Origin: Excoecaria cochinchinensis
Lineage: Eukaryota; Streptophyta; Magnoliopsida; Malpighiales; Euphorbiaceae
Assembly (NCBI GenBank): GCA_947683425.1
Contig: CANTUQ010000004.1
Span: 7,354,001-7,418,000 of the forward strand
Reading direction: 5' to 3'
Length of the DNA stretch: 64,000 nt
Below the pieces are notes generated by a model. That model did not search any database, was not told the DNA's origin, and saw only the letters and a list, made by a program, of their open reading frames with translations. Below are positions 22,717 to 33,905 of this stretch, piece after piece. A program made the position numbers and the translations under genes. How positions within the stretch are numbered: the stretch's first letter is position 1; each line of letters starts with the position of its first letter.

Positions 22717-23940
22717 ATGGAGTCGGATCCAAGTGAGTATATGGGTGACACAATGGACAGTGTCAATGTGGGTCGTAGAGATAATCCGGTCAGAGGAGGT
22801 GATCCGGTCGGATAGGATAGGCATGCACAAGAACATGCACCAGCGGTAGGTCTGAATATGGGTGGTGGTCTGGATCTAGCATTAGTGCAAGGTTTGCTAC
22901 AAGTAGTAGATAGGTTGACTGCTCTAAAGGCTCCAACTGAGTTGTTAAGAAAAAGAGGAGCAGAGGATTTTCATGGGACTGCTTTGGATGAATCAGATGT
23001 GGCTGAGTTTTTGCTTAAGAGGGTAGGTTGGATTTTGCAAGAGATTAGATGTCCTGAAAACCACAGAGTGCTTTGTGCAGTGTCGTTGCTTCAAGGATCA
23101 GCGTATGATTGGTGGGAACTTGTGATGCGAAATCCTCAGCGACCAGCCGAGTTGACATGGGAATTCTTCAAGCAAGAATTTGAGCAGAAGTATGTGACGA
23201 AGGCATACCAAGAAGCCAAGTGGAGAGAGTTCATCAGTTTGAAGCAGCGGGGTATGACCGTGAGTGAGTATGATAAGGAATTCAACCGGTTGAGTAAGTA
23301 TGTGCCCGAGCAGTTGTTGACGGATGAGTTCAGATGTAGGCACTTTCAAGAGGGACTGCATGAGGTGTTCAGAGGTCCTTTGTCTGCAATGACCGTTTTA
23401 CAACCAGTGGGGTATTATCAGCTTGTGGCAGCGGCAATGAAGTTAGAAGAATCTGAGATGGTAAAGCAAAAGATGGCACAGAAGAGAAGAGCATCGGATG
23501 ATGGAGTTGCTAGTAACAAGAAACCCAAAGGTGCTCCAGTTGGACAAGGAAATAGAGGGACTGTTCAAGTGCCTTCACAAGTAGGGAGTGTAGCCCCACA
23601 TGGTAGTAAGGGAAATCGAGAACCGGAGTGTGAGCATTGTCATAGGTACCATTGGGGTACATGTCGCAAGATTACCGGTGCATGCTTTAAGTGCGGGAGT
23701 ATGGAGCATCGGTTTGCAAGTTGCCCCGAATGACAAGAGAACAAGAGTCAACAAGTTAGTCAAGCGGGTGAAGGTAGATCTAATGCGACAAGAAGTAATC
23801 GGGATAGAAGTAGAGCTCCGCGAGCACCATCAAAGACGGTGCAACGACCTGGTGCTACGGAAGAATATAATCGGCCTAGGGTATATGCTTTGATTGGAGA
23901 AGATGCGACTGATGCCGCAGGTCCTTCTGGTAAGTGTTGA
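22717..23940 (+). pseudogene. Gag (capsid/nucleocapsid) of element G
   Basis: The frame starts at an ATG at 22717 (MESDPSEYMGD), the start seen in B's gag too. TAG at 22813-22815 interrupts it, then 22858-23733 is open for 291 codons. It contains the retrotransposon gag core (AVSLLQGSAYDWWE, LTWEFFKQEF, KWREFISLKQ, about residues 110-190 of the full frame) and a CCHC knuckle (CFKCGSMEHRFASC) just before TGA at 23731-23733. After that stop the frame continues to 23940 and includes RVYALIGED, which in related elements marks the start of the protease. It then ends, with no DSG-type protease or pol. The family forms the virus-like particle and packages RNA. Two stops mean this copy is inactive, but gag is much better preserved than in D. 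Confidence 0.88.
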
Positions 23941-24000
23941 TATGTTAAGTTTTGTTTTGTTTCGGTTTTGATATTTTTCAGATGTATATGATAAGCGGGG

Positions 24001-24020
24001 AAATTTCGAGGACGAAATTT
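24001..24020 (+). other. Pre-PPT hairpin of G, followed by polypurine tract (24021-24037)
   Basis: A perfect 8-bp stem (AAATTTCG / CGAAATTT) with an AGGA loop, then cttaagggggagagaat, then the LTR. Here the hairpin is outside any long coding frame but is still perfect. Confidence 0.8.
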
Positions 24021-24037
24021 CTTAAGGGGGAGAGAAT

Positions 24038-24433
24038 TGTCACACCCCAAAAGTGGCCTAGTTGGAATTAGCAATTTTAATTGGACAATATGGATATGTT
24101 GGTAATTTTTACAAGAGTAATTAAGGGCAATTGGGTAATTTTACAAGCGAAAGAGGATTTAATTGCAAGGAATTAAAAGTATTTAATTGCAAGGAGTTAA
24201 AAGTATTGAATCTTTTGTAATAGAACAACTATTTTGGTATATGTATTTGCTTTCAAGCTTGTTTGGTAAAACGATATTGATATGATGTATGTTCAAGGAC
24301 TTGCTATATTATGTTTAAAGGTTTCTTCATATCTCATTTTGGTTTTGTTTATTAGTGTGTATTTGGATTTGTATATGTGTTTGCCCGCGTGGCGCTCCGG
24401 TATCCTTCCAACGGGGGTATCGGGGGTGTTACA
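24038..24433 (+). repeat. 3' LTR of G, internally deleted
   Basis: The first 145 nt and last 220 nt match the 5' LTR. Sequence equivalent to 20050-22358 is missing. At the junction is an extra near-copy of the adjacent 24 nt (taattgcaagg...aaaagtatt), a templated-filler type scar. Confidence 0.85.
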
Positions 24434-25014
24434 GTGCTGATCAAGCACGAGTCGTGCTGATCCTCACCTGCTGCCAATGTCCTGCTGAGATGCACAACTC
24501 GCACACACGGAAGGGAGCACGAGTCGTGCTTCTTAGCACGAGTCAGACGGCCATCAAATCCTCAGGCAAAACACGCGAGAGCTGGAAATCCTCTTCTGTC
24601 GCGCTCGCTACATGAGCGGGATTTCCAGTCCCCAGCAAAACGCAGAACCTAGAATTTTCGTCCAAACCAAAACCATTTTGACCCAAATCACTCGCAACTA
24701 AATCTTACCTCAAATTAGGCCTTCCAAACACCATAACCAACATCAAACAACATATTTCCACAATTAATTCCAAAATAAGTCATCAATTCACAAATCAAGA
24801 TCTCAAAAATCACAAAACCAGAAAATTATGTTGCCAAGTTCAATCAACTTCACATTTGATTCAATAATTCAGTAATGATGCAACACAACCCATCAAAACT
24901 CAAAACCCATATCATATATACCAATATAAGCCTATTTACACATTATAAATTCCAGAATTTTATGTATATATCCAAACCCACACATGAACATGATATCAAA
25001 GCAAGTTCCCAAAC

Positions 25015-25222
25015 CTGAATTTCCTAAGCTCCAAATCACTTAGTGCCACTAATACTAGCCTTCTCCTTGCCTTTAGGATCACGAGGAGGCTCCACTAACA
25101 ACCAAAACACAAAACCCAAACAAAGACAAACCAAACATCAACCCTAGATAAAAACCCAAACCAGAAATGTGAAGAAGAAGAACAACAAGATGAAAGAGAT
25201 GATGGAAATGCAGAAAACTTAC
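25015..25222 (-). other. Candidate LTR intron (25222-25095) and mini-exon (25094-25015), B 3' LTR
   Basis: Donor GGGTAAGTTT, acceptor TTGTTAG, then an 80-nt exon able to encode PRDPKGKEKASISGTK and a stop, ending TTCAG|GTTTGGGA. The 5' LTR copy is at about 45475-45680 with donor TTTGGTAAGT. Confidence 0.4.
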
Positions 25223-25697
25223 CCAAAAGAAGACTAGGAAATGATCAATTCCCACCACACCAACTTGGATCCAAGCTAGGGTTCTTTTGAGAAGAGAAAA
25301 GGAAGAAGAAGAGTGAGGGAGAAGAGGAGAACGGGAAAAGAGATGGAAATTTTCCAATTCTCTTTCTTCTTTCTATTCATCTTTTCCTAACCCTAGCCAT
25401 GTGTCCTCTTCCTAGTGGTGGATCTTGATCACTCACACCCAACAAGCATGCACTACACACACACAAAGCTCTCCCAACTAAAAATAGCCTACAATTGTGT
25501 GAGTACAACACACAAACATAACTCACTCACTCACATCCTACAAACATGTGAGCAACACACCCAAAAGCAACCCAACTAATTCACACCCTGGTACTGTACA
25601 TGCACCCACATACTAGCAAAACCCGTAAACATGCATTATACCCAAAATACCCTTATCACATGCCAAAACACACTCAATGCACATGCACAAACATGGC

Positions 25698-28600
25698 TCA
25701 AACTTCTAGAGGGAAAATGCGGTATGACAACTCGCCCCTACTAAAAAGAATTTCATCCTTGAAATTCTCACCTGAACTGAACAAATGCAGATATTGAGCC
25801 CTCATGGTCGCCTCTGGCTCCCAAGTCGCTTCTTCTACCCTATGATGATACCGTAACACTTTGACCAACGGGACTTGCTTATTCCTCAACTGTCTCACTT
25901 CCCGAGCTAGGATGGCTTTCGGTTCCTCATCATAAGAAAAGTCTAGCTGCACTTGAACATCTTGAACTGACAGAACATGCGAAGGATCTAATCTGTACCG
26001 ACGTAGCATCGAAACATGGAAAACATCATGTAACTTCGCTAACTCCATGGGTAAATCCAACCTATAGGCTACCGGACCAGCCTTATCTAACACTTCATAC
26101 GGTCCAATAAATCGAGGACTAAGCTTGCCTTTCTTACCAAACCGAAGCACTTTTCTCCAAGGAGAAACTTTAAGAAAAACCTTGTCCCCGACTTCAAACT
26201 GAACATCCTTCCTCTTAAGGTTAGCATAAGACTTCTGCCGATCCTTAGCCACCTTTAAATTCCAATGCACAACTCTGATCTTTTCCTCTGTATCCCTAAC
26301 TAATTCTAGCCCAATAATTGAACGTTCGGATAGCTCAGTCCAATAAACTAGAGTCCTACACTGACGACCATACAGAGCCTCATACGGTGACATACCAATG
26401 CTCAACTGATAACTGCTGTTGTAGGCAAACTCCATAAGCTGCACATATCTTTCCCAACTACTCGGAAAATCCAATGCACAAGCCAGCAACATATCCTCTA
26501 AAATCTGAATGACCCACTCTGACTGACCATCTGTCTGAGGATGGAACACCGTACTGAAGTTAAACTTGGCACCCAAAGCCCTTTGCAATTCTTTCCAAAA
26601 CTTTGAAGTGAACCTTGGGTCCTGATCTGACACTATGGACAATGACACTCCATGCTATCTGACTACCTCATCCACATAGATACCAGCTAACCGATCCATC
26701 GGATAATCCACTCTAACTGGCAGAAAATGAGCAGACTTCATAAGCCGATCCACTATCACCCAAACTGAGTCATGCTTCTTCTGAGTCAAAGGCAAACCAG
26801 ATACAAAGTCCATGGCGATATCATCCCACTTCCACTCGGGAATGGATAAAGGTGTGAGCAATCCCGAAGGAACTTGATGCTCAGCCTTTACCTGTTGACA
26901 TGTCAAGCACTTAGACATAAAACCTACAATGTCCCTCTTCATACCGGACCACCAATAGAACTGCTTCATATCCCGATACATCTTGTCACCACCGGGATAC
27001 ATAGTGAAAACCGTAGTATGTGCCTCACTCAAAAGTTGTCTCCTCAACTCCTCATTCCTAGGCACACACAAGCGGTTTCTATACATCAACACTCCGTCCA
27101 AAATCGAGAACTCTGACTGCTTACCAGAACTGACCTCATGCAAAACCCGCTGAAGCCTCTCATCATCCTTCTGAGCATCCACTATCCTCTGCCTCAAGGT
27201 AGGCTTCACTCTCAACTGAGCAACCAAAGCTCCATCCGAATCAAACCTCCACTTAAACCACCTCAAGAATAAAGCAGAAACCAACTTCCGACTCAAAGCA
27301 TCGACCGCAACATTGGCCTTACCCGGGTGGTAATCCAATATACAATCATAATCCTTGAACAACTCTAGCCAACAGCGCTACCTCATGTTCAACTCCTTCT
27401 GTGTGAGGAGATACTTCAAGCACTTATGGTCCGTAAAGATCCTACACTTCTCCCTATACAGATAATGCCACCAAATCTTCAAAGCAAAGATCAGAGCCGC
27501 TAATTCTAAATCATGCGTCGGATAATTTCTCTCATGTGGCTTTAACTAACGGGAAGCATAAGCCATAACCTTTCCCTCTTGCATCAGCACATGACCAAGA
27601 CCGACACCCAAAGCATCACTATACATTACAAACTCCTTACTCGAGATGGGTTGAGTAAGTATAGGAGCTTCAACTAACAAACTCTTCAACTTCTCAAAAC
27701 AAAGCTGGCACTTATCCGACCACTCAAATCTGACCCCTTTCCTTAACAACCTCGTCATCGGAGCAGCAATCACTCACAAACCAACGGTAGTAACCCCTAC
27801 CAAACCAAGAAAACTCCTCACTTCTGGAACATTCCTTGGCGCTTTCCAATCAACAATTGCCTCAATCTTAGACGGATCAACTTGAATACCCTTAGCTTAC
27901 ACAATATGACCTAAGAATGACACTTCCCAAAGCCAAAAATCACACTTACTAAGCTTGGCAAACAACCGATGCTCTCTCAGAACTTGCAAAACCAACCAGA
28001 GATGCTCCTCATGCTCACTCTCGTCCTTGGAATAAACCAAGATATCATCTATGAACAATACTACAAATAGATCAAGATATGGCCTGAACACTCGGTTCAT
28101 CAAATCCATGAATGCCGCAGGTGTATTAGTCAAACCAAACGGCATTACAAGGAACTCATAATGGCCATACCTAGTCCAAAATACAGTCTTAACCACATCC
28201 GCATCCTGAAATCGTAGCTGATAATAACCCGACCGAAGATCAATCTTCGAAAAGACTCCTGCATCTCTAAGCTGATTGAACAAATCCTCAACTCTAGGCA
28301 AAGGATACTTATTCTTCACTGTGACCTTATTGATATGCCTATAGTCGATACACATCCTCATAGAACCATCCTTCTTAACAAACAAAACCGGAGCTCCCCA
28401 TAGAGATATGCTAGGTTGAATAAACCCCTTATCCAATAGCTCTTGTAGCTGAGTTTTGAGCTCTCTCAACTCTATAGAAGCCATCCGATAAGGTGCTTTC
28501 GATATAGGCAAGGTACTCGGCACTATCTCTATGGACAACTCCACTTCTCTCTCAGGAGGCAAACCAGGCAACTTGCTCGGAAACACATCACCAAACTCTT

Positions 28601-29741
28601 GGACAACCGGGATATCCTCAATTCTAACTTGATCCCGCTTAGGATCCAACACCACTGCTAGAAAAGCCTCACAACCCTTCCTAATGAATCTCTTAGCTTG
28701 CATTGCGGAAATCACATTGCTCAAAGAGCTAGCACCCAAACCTTTAACAATAACAGAAGACCGATCTCTATCCCGAAGCACAACTGTCTTCCTATGACAA
28801 TCAACCACAGCCTGATGCTTACCCAACCAATCCATACCCAGAATCAAATCAAACTCTCTGAAAGGCAACTCAATCAAATCTGCTGGAAACTCAACTCCCT
28901 CAACTAACAGGGGACAATTCCTATACATTCTACTCATATTGACACTATGCCCTAAAGGACTGGTCACACATATCTCATAGTCTAACTGATCTACCTCATG
29001 CAACTTCTCAATTATCTTATCTGTGCACAAATATGAGTGTGTGGAACCAGGGTCAATTAGAGCATATAATTCAATGTCATGGAGTAGGAACTTATTGGCG
29101 ATCACATCTGGAGCGTCCTGCTCATCTCTGGCACTCACAGCATAGGCTCTAGCTGGAACAGGTAGTGGATGCTCAACTGACTCAGATGCAGCTCCTTCTC
29201 TAGGTTGACCGCCTCGACCTCTTCTACGGCCTCTACCACGATTAGCTTACATGGCATTTGAACTAACTCTGGCCAAAAAGTGTTCAGTGCTCCCACATCT
29301 AAAACACCCACCTGTGAGACACCTAAACTCACCCCGATGAGGCTTTCTGCAATGAGAGCACATAGGCATCGACTCGGTCCTACCACCAGCACCGCCTCCA
29401 CTAGAACCAGACACCGCTGCTGAACCCTATCTTCTACCTCTCATAGCCGGGCCTGCGGAGGATTCATCCTGTGGGTTCCTTGACCTCTTCCAAACAAGTT
29501 CCATAAAAGTCTTCAACTCCAACTCTTCTTAAACTCTCAGTCGGGGCCTTAGGGGCAGTCACTCTCTTCAAGACCCTAGCCATGTCCTGAGATAGCTTAA
29601 GCATAGCTTCAAAGGGCATGGCTGCAGCCTCAGGCTGTACCCTAGCAGGTTGAGCCGACACAAAACTGAAGGATCAATAGCTTGAGGATTCACGCTTTCG
29701 GCTGATCCCTCAAGAGACCCTCGAATAGAATCGGAATCCAT
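25698..29741 (-). pseudogene. Tekay-like gag-pol of element B
   Basis: Gag starts at 29741 (MDSDSIRGS) but shifts frame and loses most of its core before the CCHC knuckle (CFRCGSTEH, about 29310-29270). Protease (ALIDPGSTHSY, about 29060), RT (FIDDILVYS, about 28050), RNase H (YSDALG, about 27630), integrase (CLTCQQ, about 26895; SIVSDQDPRF, about 26640; DGQSEW, about 26525) and the chromodomain-like tail (EEATWEPE, about 25830) follow in one frame apart from local shifts near 27775-27815. Stops lie at 27894-27896, 27546-27548, 27378-27380 and 26649-26651; two of them are CAG-to-TAG type. The frame ends at 25698, 32 nt inside the 3' LTR, exactly as in A. DALG replaces the usual DASG in RNase H. 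B is a decayed autonomous relative of A. Confidence 0.92.
25748..25767 (-). other. Pre-PPT hairpin of B, with polypurine tract (25730-25747)
   Basis: Sense strand GAATTTCA-AGGA-TGAAATTC. The inner pair is A-T where A and G have G-C, so pairing is kept by a double change. Confidence 0.75.
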
Positions 29742-29841
29742 CTAAACGAATAAAGACAACCGCATCAGCCAACACAGTCCTAGACATATACACATTTATA
29801 CACAACAACGACAACAAAACACCCAGAAAAGCCTAAACCTA

Positions 29842-29853
29842 GCTCTGATACCA
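29842..29853 (-). other. iMet-tRNA primer-binding site of B
   Basis: The reverse complement is TGGTATCAGAGC, 5 nt from the LTR boundary at 29859. Confidence 0.88.
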
Positions 29854-30913
29854 AAAACTATAACACCCCCAACCCATAAGTAGGCGAACCCATCCTGATA
29901 GGAGTGAGATGCCGTAGGAGCAGGGGTGTCACACCAGACAGATCGATACAAAGCAAACATTCATCCATAAAAAAACATACGAAAACATAGCGAAAATTAA
30001 AACTTTTAAGAAACAACAACTGATCATACATTAATATAACAAAATTATTACAATAATATTCTGATCAATTGCCAAGCAAAAGAATTACATATCCAAAATA
30101 AACAAGAGCGGAAGCTTACAAAATTACAGATACAATGAGAGTTCTAATACAAAAAGAATCATCCTAACTATTATAAAAATAGCTCTAACACTAATCCCAT
30201 CTGTGTTGGCTTGACTGGCGGTGACTCTCCCAAAGCAAAACGCTTTTTGCACCTACACGGATAAAAACTGTGCTAAGCGATAATGCTTAGTGGGGAAACA
30301 CACAACAAAAGAGTGGACGGGCATTCACAATGGTCGTCAAAGCATAACACATACGATATGACATATGCAGATAACCATGTCAGATATATAATCATGCTTA
30401 CATAATACAGACATACATTCAGAAGTTCATATCCACATTCATGTACTTGTTAACTGATAGCTCATGCGTATCATCATATTCATTCAGATATCATAATCTT
30501 GTAATCATTTCAAAGCAGAAAAAAACAAATAAAGCACCTGCTAACTCACAATAGTGGATAACGAGTATACAGACAGTACCTTACGGGTATGAATAGAATA
30601 TAGACAGTACCTTACGGGTACAAATCGAAAACCAATTATTTAATCACATTCATAATAATTTTTCAGAGGGGACCTGTAGACACCGGGTCCCGAGTAGCCA
30701 AGATCAGGATTACCCAATGATGAAATTAAGTGTGCCGATCTACAGGCAAAAAGAATGAAGTTGGGAGTGACGATTTCCTTGTCGATTTGTTGTTTTAAAA
30801 TTAAATAAAAATGTATTTCAATAATACTTTTAAAGTATTTTAAAATTTATTTTGTGGTGAAAAAAAGTGAGTTTTTAAATTATATAAAAAAAAAAAAAAA
30901 AATAAAAATAAAA

Positions 30914-30947
<34 letters not shown>

Positions 30948-30957
30948 CTGCGCGAGG

Positions 30958-31031
30958 GACGGGCAGGCCGTCGGTCACTCATTCAGACGGGCAGGCCGTC
31001 GGTCACTCATTCAGACGGGCAGGCCGTCGGT
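30958..31031. repeat. 28-bp tandem array in H LTR (copy at about 42302-42375)
   Basis: Two full units and a partial third of gacgggcaggccgtcggt-type sequence. Each unit has GACGG...CCGTC arms. It is CpG-rich in an AT-rich LTR and matches the islands in Tat LTRs F and C in character. Confidence 0.85.
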
Positions 31032-31242
31032 GGCCCCTCCGTGCCCCTGTTCGTCCGTTTTGCCTATTTTGGCCATTTTGGCCATAACTTCTTCATTTTA
31101 AATGCTTTTTAACTCATTTTTTTTGCAAAATTTAATTCAAAAATCCTTCTATCTTCTAACTCAATAAATTCAGTGGTTTTTTGTAATTATGGGAATTAAA
31201 GGAATTTAATTTCTTAATTAAAAAAATCTGAATTTTAAGGGG

Positions 31243-31253
31243 GGATAAAAAGG
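31243..31253 (+). promoter_or_regulatory. Candidate TATA box of H 5' LTR
   Basis: GGATAAAAAGG, about 570 nt into the LTR, at a place comparable to TATA boxes in F and C. The identical copy is at 42587-42597. Confidence 0.45.
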
Positions 31254-33076
31254 ATTTTGGAGAGAGATTTTGGGGGGATTTTTCTTGAGAAAACATTTTT
31301 TCTTCTCTCTTCTCTCAACCAAATTCTCTCAATTTCTAAAGGAATTTCCAGCAATTCTTGAGACAAAAAAATAACAATTTTTGTTCTTGAGAATTTTCTT
31401 ATTTTCAATCAAACAACTTTTTACTTTAAGACAAATAAACTAATTGTTTGTTCTTGAGTAAAATTCATATTTCAATATTTTATTTTTTCTTCTAATCATA
31501 TTTTTCAAATCAACACAAGGAATTGGATCATCTAACTTCATTTCTTCAAGATCAATTTTGAGGGTAAACATTCTTGGCTCAATTTCTTAGTTTAATTTTT
31601 AATTTCATTTCTTTTTTATTTAATTAATTAACATGTAAATTCTTTTAGTTCTATCATTTTGTTCTTATTTTTTTTATTCTTTTACTTTTATTCAATTGAT
31701 TATCATGTAAATTCTTTTAGATCTATTATTTAATTGTTCATATTATTGTCATTTTTTTTAGTTCATATATATTATTAGTATCATCATTTAACATGTTTTA
31801 TCATAATTGGCCTATTTTATTTTCATGTTTGATGCATGTTAAATATTATTGTTTATTTCTTATGCATGTTGATTTTATTATTACCTTTGCTTTTTATACA
31901 TGTTGGCTTTTATCAATATTATTAATGTTTTATGCATGCTGATTTTTATTATTTGTTTTGCTTTTTATTCATGATTGAATATTATTGTTATTATTTTATG
32001 TCTTTATGCATGTTAAATTCTATGATCATTATTTTATGCTTGTTTTTGCATGTTGAATTTTATTATATCATATTTTATATGCATGTTAAATTGTTAATTT
32101 GTTAAATTGCATATTTTTATTATGTCTTTTTAAGTGGCTTGTCATACATGATGCCTTTTTATTTACTTCATTTTTATAGTATGTTTAACCCATTTTTATT
32201 ACTAACATGACTTTTATTTGTTTCTTTTATTTCAAAACTTATTTTTTTTATGTGTGAGTCTTTTCCATACCAAGTGGGAGCACATGAAGATTTGAAGATC
32301 CATTTGGATGTTGTTTTTTATTATTTTTATTATTTTATTTTCCTTTGGATTTATTATTATGTAACTTGTAATAATAAATTTATTTTCATACAAGTTAATT
32401 AAGAAAATCACAAAAATATTTCTATTAAACTAAATTGGATTTTATTTAATAAAAATGGGACCAATGTCCTAGATTTTTTTATCTAAAATAAATTATCACT
32501 TTAAACTTGTTTTCTTAAATTATGCATGAGAGGACCAATGTCCTTATTTTTAATAAATAACCCGATTTATGCATGAGTTGTATTGTATTTACAAATGGGG
32601 GTTGTATTCCGCCCCTAGTTTTATTGTAATTTATTTTGCTTTCATTTATTTTATTTACCGCTTTATTTATATGTTTGATATGCGTTTAATTAAATTGCAT
32701 TTAAAATTGAATGAGAAATGGGATGAAATACTAAATTCAAAACTTGATTATAAACTTAGCCAAGGTATGAATAAATGGGGAGTCCCGAACTTTCTCTGGT
32801 CTTTGGGCTCAACGATTACAATCCTAGGCTCCTCAGGGCGAGAGGTTTACCTTCCAAGACCCCTCTGGCTGGCCCAAAATGGATACTAAGCGCAGTCTTA
32901 GGCTCTCCGAGGCGAGAGAAACTTTCCCAATGTTCTATTGGGTGGCGACTCCATGAAACCTCTTTGTTGCCCAAAATAGACGCAGCTTGTAAATACCTTA
33001 CAAGTTTTTATGAACCTCTCCCGATCGTCCTTAAGGCGGGCTTTCGGGAGGCATCGAGGTTCGGCGCGCGTCACAG

Positions 33077-33095
33077 TGGCGACTCCGCTGGGGAC
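33077..33095 (+). other. Tat-type primer-binding site of H
   Basis: TGGCGACTCCGCTGGGGAC, one nt after the 5' LTR. Tat/Ogre elements use this form, ascribed to tRNA-Arg. The leader to 33905 is non-coding and holds nothing else I recognise. Confidence 0.85.
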
Positions 33096-33905
33096 TTTAG
33101 AGACTTCCCTTCGAAAATACATTGGCTAAAATTTATAATTGAGTTTTAATTTAAAATTTCATCCCTTTTCAAAATTGCATTTGCATATCATTAGAGCCTT
33201 AGATTTATGCTAGTTTGGTCCCTTTTCTAGCCCCGGTGCGTTCCCGAAGCACGACCCTATTTTCACTCAATTTAGGGAAGTGTTAAGGATAATCACCAGC
33301 CCAAGCCTCGTACCGTCATGGTATATTAAATGGTGACCCGATCGGTCGTTACGCTCGTGATGAGCTAGACCCGTCGGCAGGGATCATGCTTGGGTAGCCC
33401 TAAAGTAACACCACCCTTTGACCAAAACTCATGTAATGGCAATAGATACTTCCCCTATGTGGTATGACCCGTAATACCTTGCTTGCTATATGGATCATTT
33501 TGTATTGGACAAACCCAAATAATCTGATTGATCACCTAATCAAAGGCTTTTATGCCCAGATAGGTCCATGTCAACTTATTCGGACTGCCTAAATACATGA
33601 TGGACAAAACAACCATACGTATGTACATTAGATAGGAGAGGTTATGCTGCCGACTTTTCACCGAACACCATACGCGTCTAAAGGGTTCCCTGTTAACCCT
33701 TGGATAAAGCCCACCTAGGAAAGAGACTATGCTACCTCGTGTGTGGGAGAGATAAGGTTGGAAGGATCGGTCTGCTTGCATGTGTTTGTCTATGCTGCAT
33801 CAGCACGACCATGCATTGCATTTCAATCATGCATCATCCTAACGAGATGTATTTGTTTCAGCCATCATAGATTCACCCGGGTGGTTTAGGGGTCCCGACG
33901 GTCGG

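Larger units (their letters stand above)
19904..24433 (+). mobile_element. Element G: gag-only LTR retrotransposon in the 3' LTR of B
   Basis: G is flanked by gtgct (19899-19903 and 24434-24438). Its 5' LTR is 19904-22583, the interior 22584-24037 and the 3' LTR 24038-24433. The 5' LTR begins TTTCACACC where the 3' LTR begins TGTCACACC, a G-to-T change in the terminal dinucleotide. The interior holds an iMet primer site, one gag frame, the pre-PPT hairpin and a polypurine tract, and no pol. The 3' LTR lacks about 2.3 kb present in the 5' LTR. Confidence 0.88.
30675..33075 (+). repeat. 5' LTR of H
   Basis: It starts TGTAGACACCGGG and ends GCGCGTCACA. It contains two long A tracts (17 and 30 A), a 28-bp tandem palindromic array (30958-31031), a TATA-like GGATAAAAAGG (31243-31253) and a donor-like GAG|GGTAAACATTC near 31560. 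The 106-codon open frame at 32569-32889 is repeated identically in the 3' LTR and is not a gene. Confidence 0.95.

Noticed and set aside
22433..22849. 138-codon frame upstream of G gag
   Set aside because: It crosses the LTR end and primer site in a different frame from gag and has no recognisable domain.
29135..29401. 88-codon frame on the minus strand as a gene
   Set aside because: The CCHC knuckle of B's gag is in another frame of the same strand here; this frame has no domain.
25698..29741. Separate genes for each open piece of B
   Set aside because: All pieces line up as one gag-pol in the same order and mostly the same frame, so they are one broken polyprotein.
30854..31087. Lys-rich 77-codon frame (and 42200-42445)
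   Set aside because: It is a translation of the A tracts and the 28-bp array in the H LTRs.
32569..32889. 106-codon open frame, identical at 43913-44233
   Set aside because: The identity comes from the two LTRs of H. The peptide has no known domain and is not kept in LTRs F and C.
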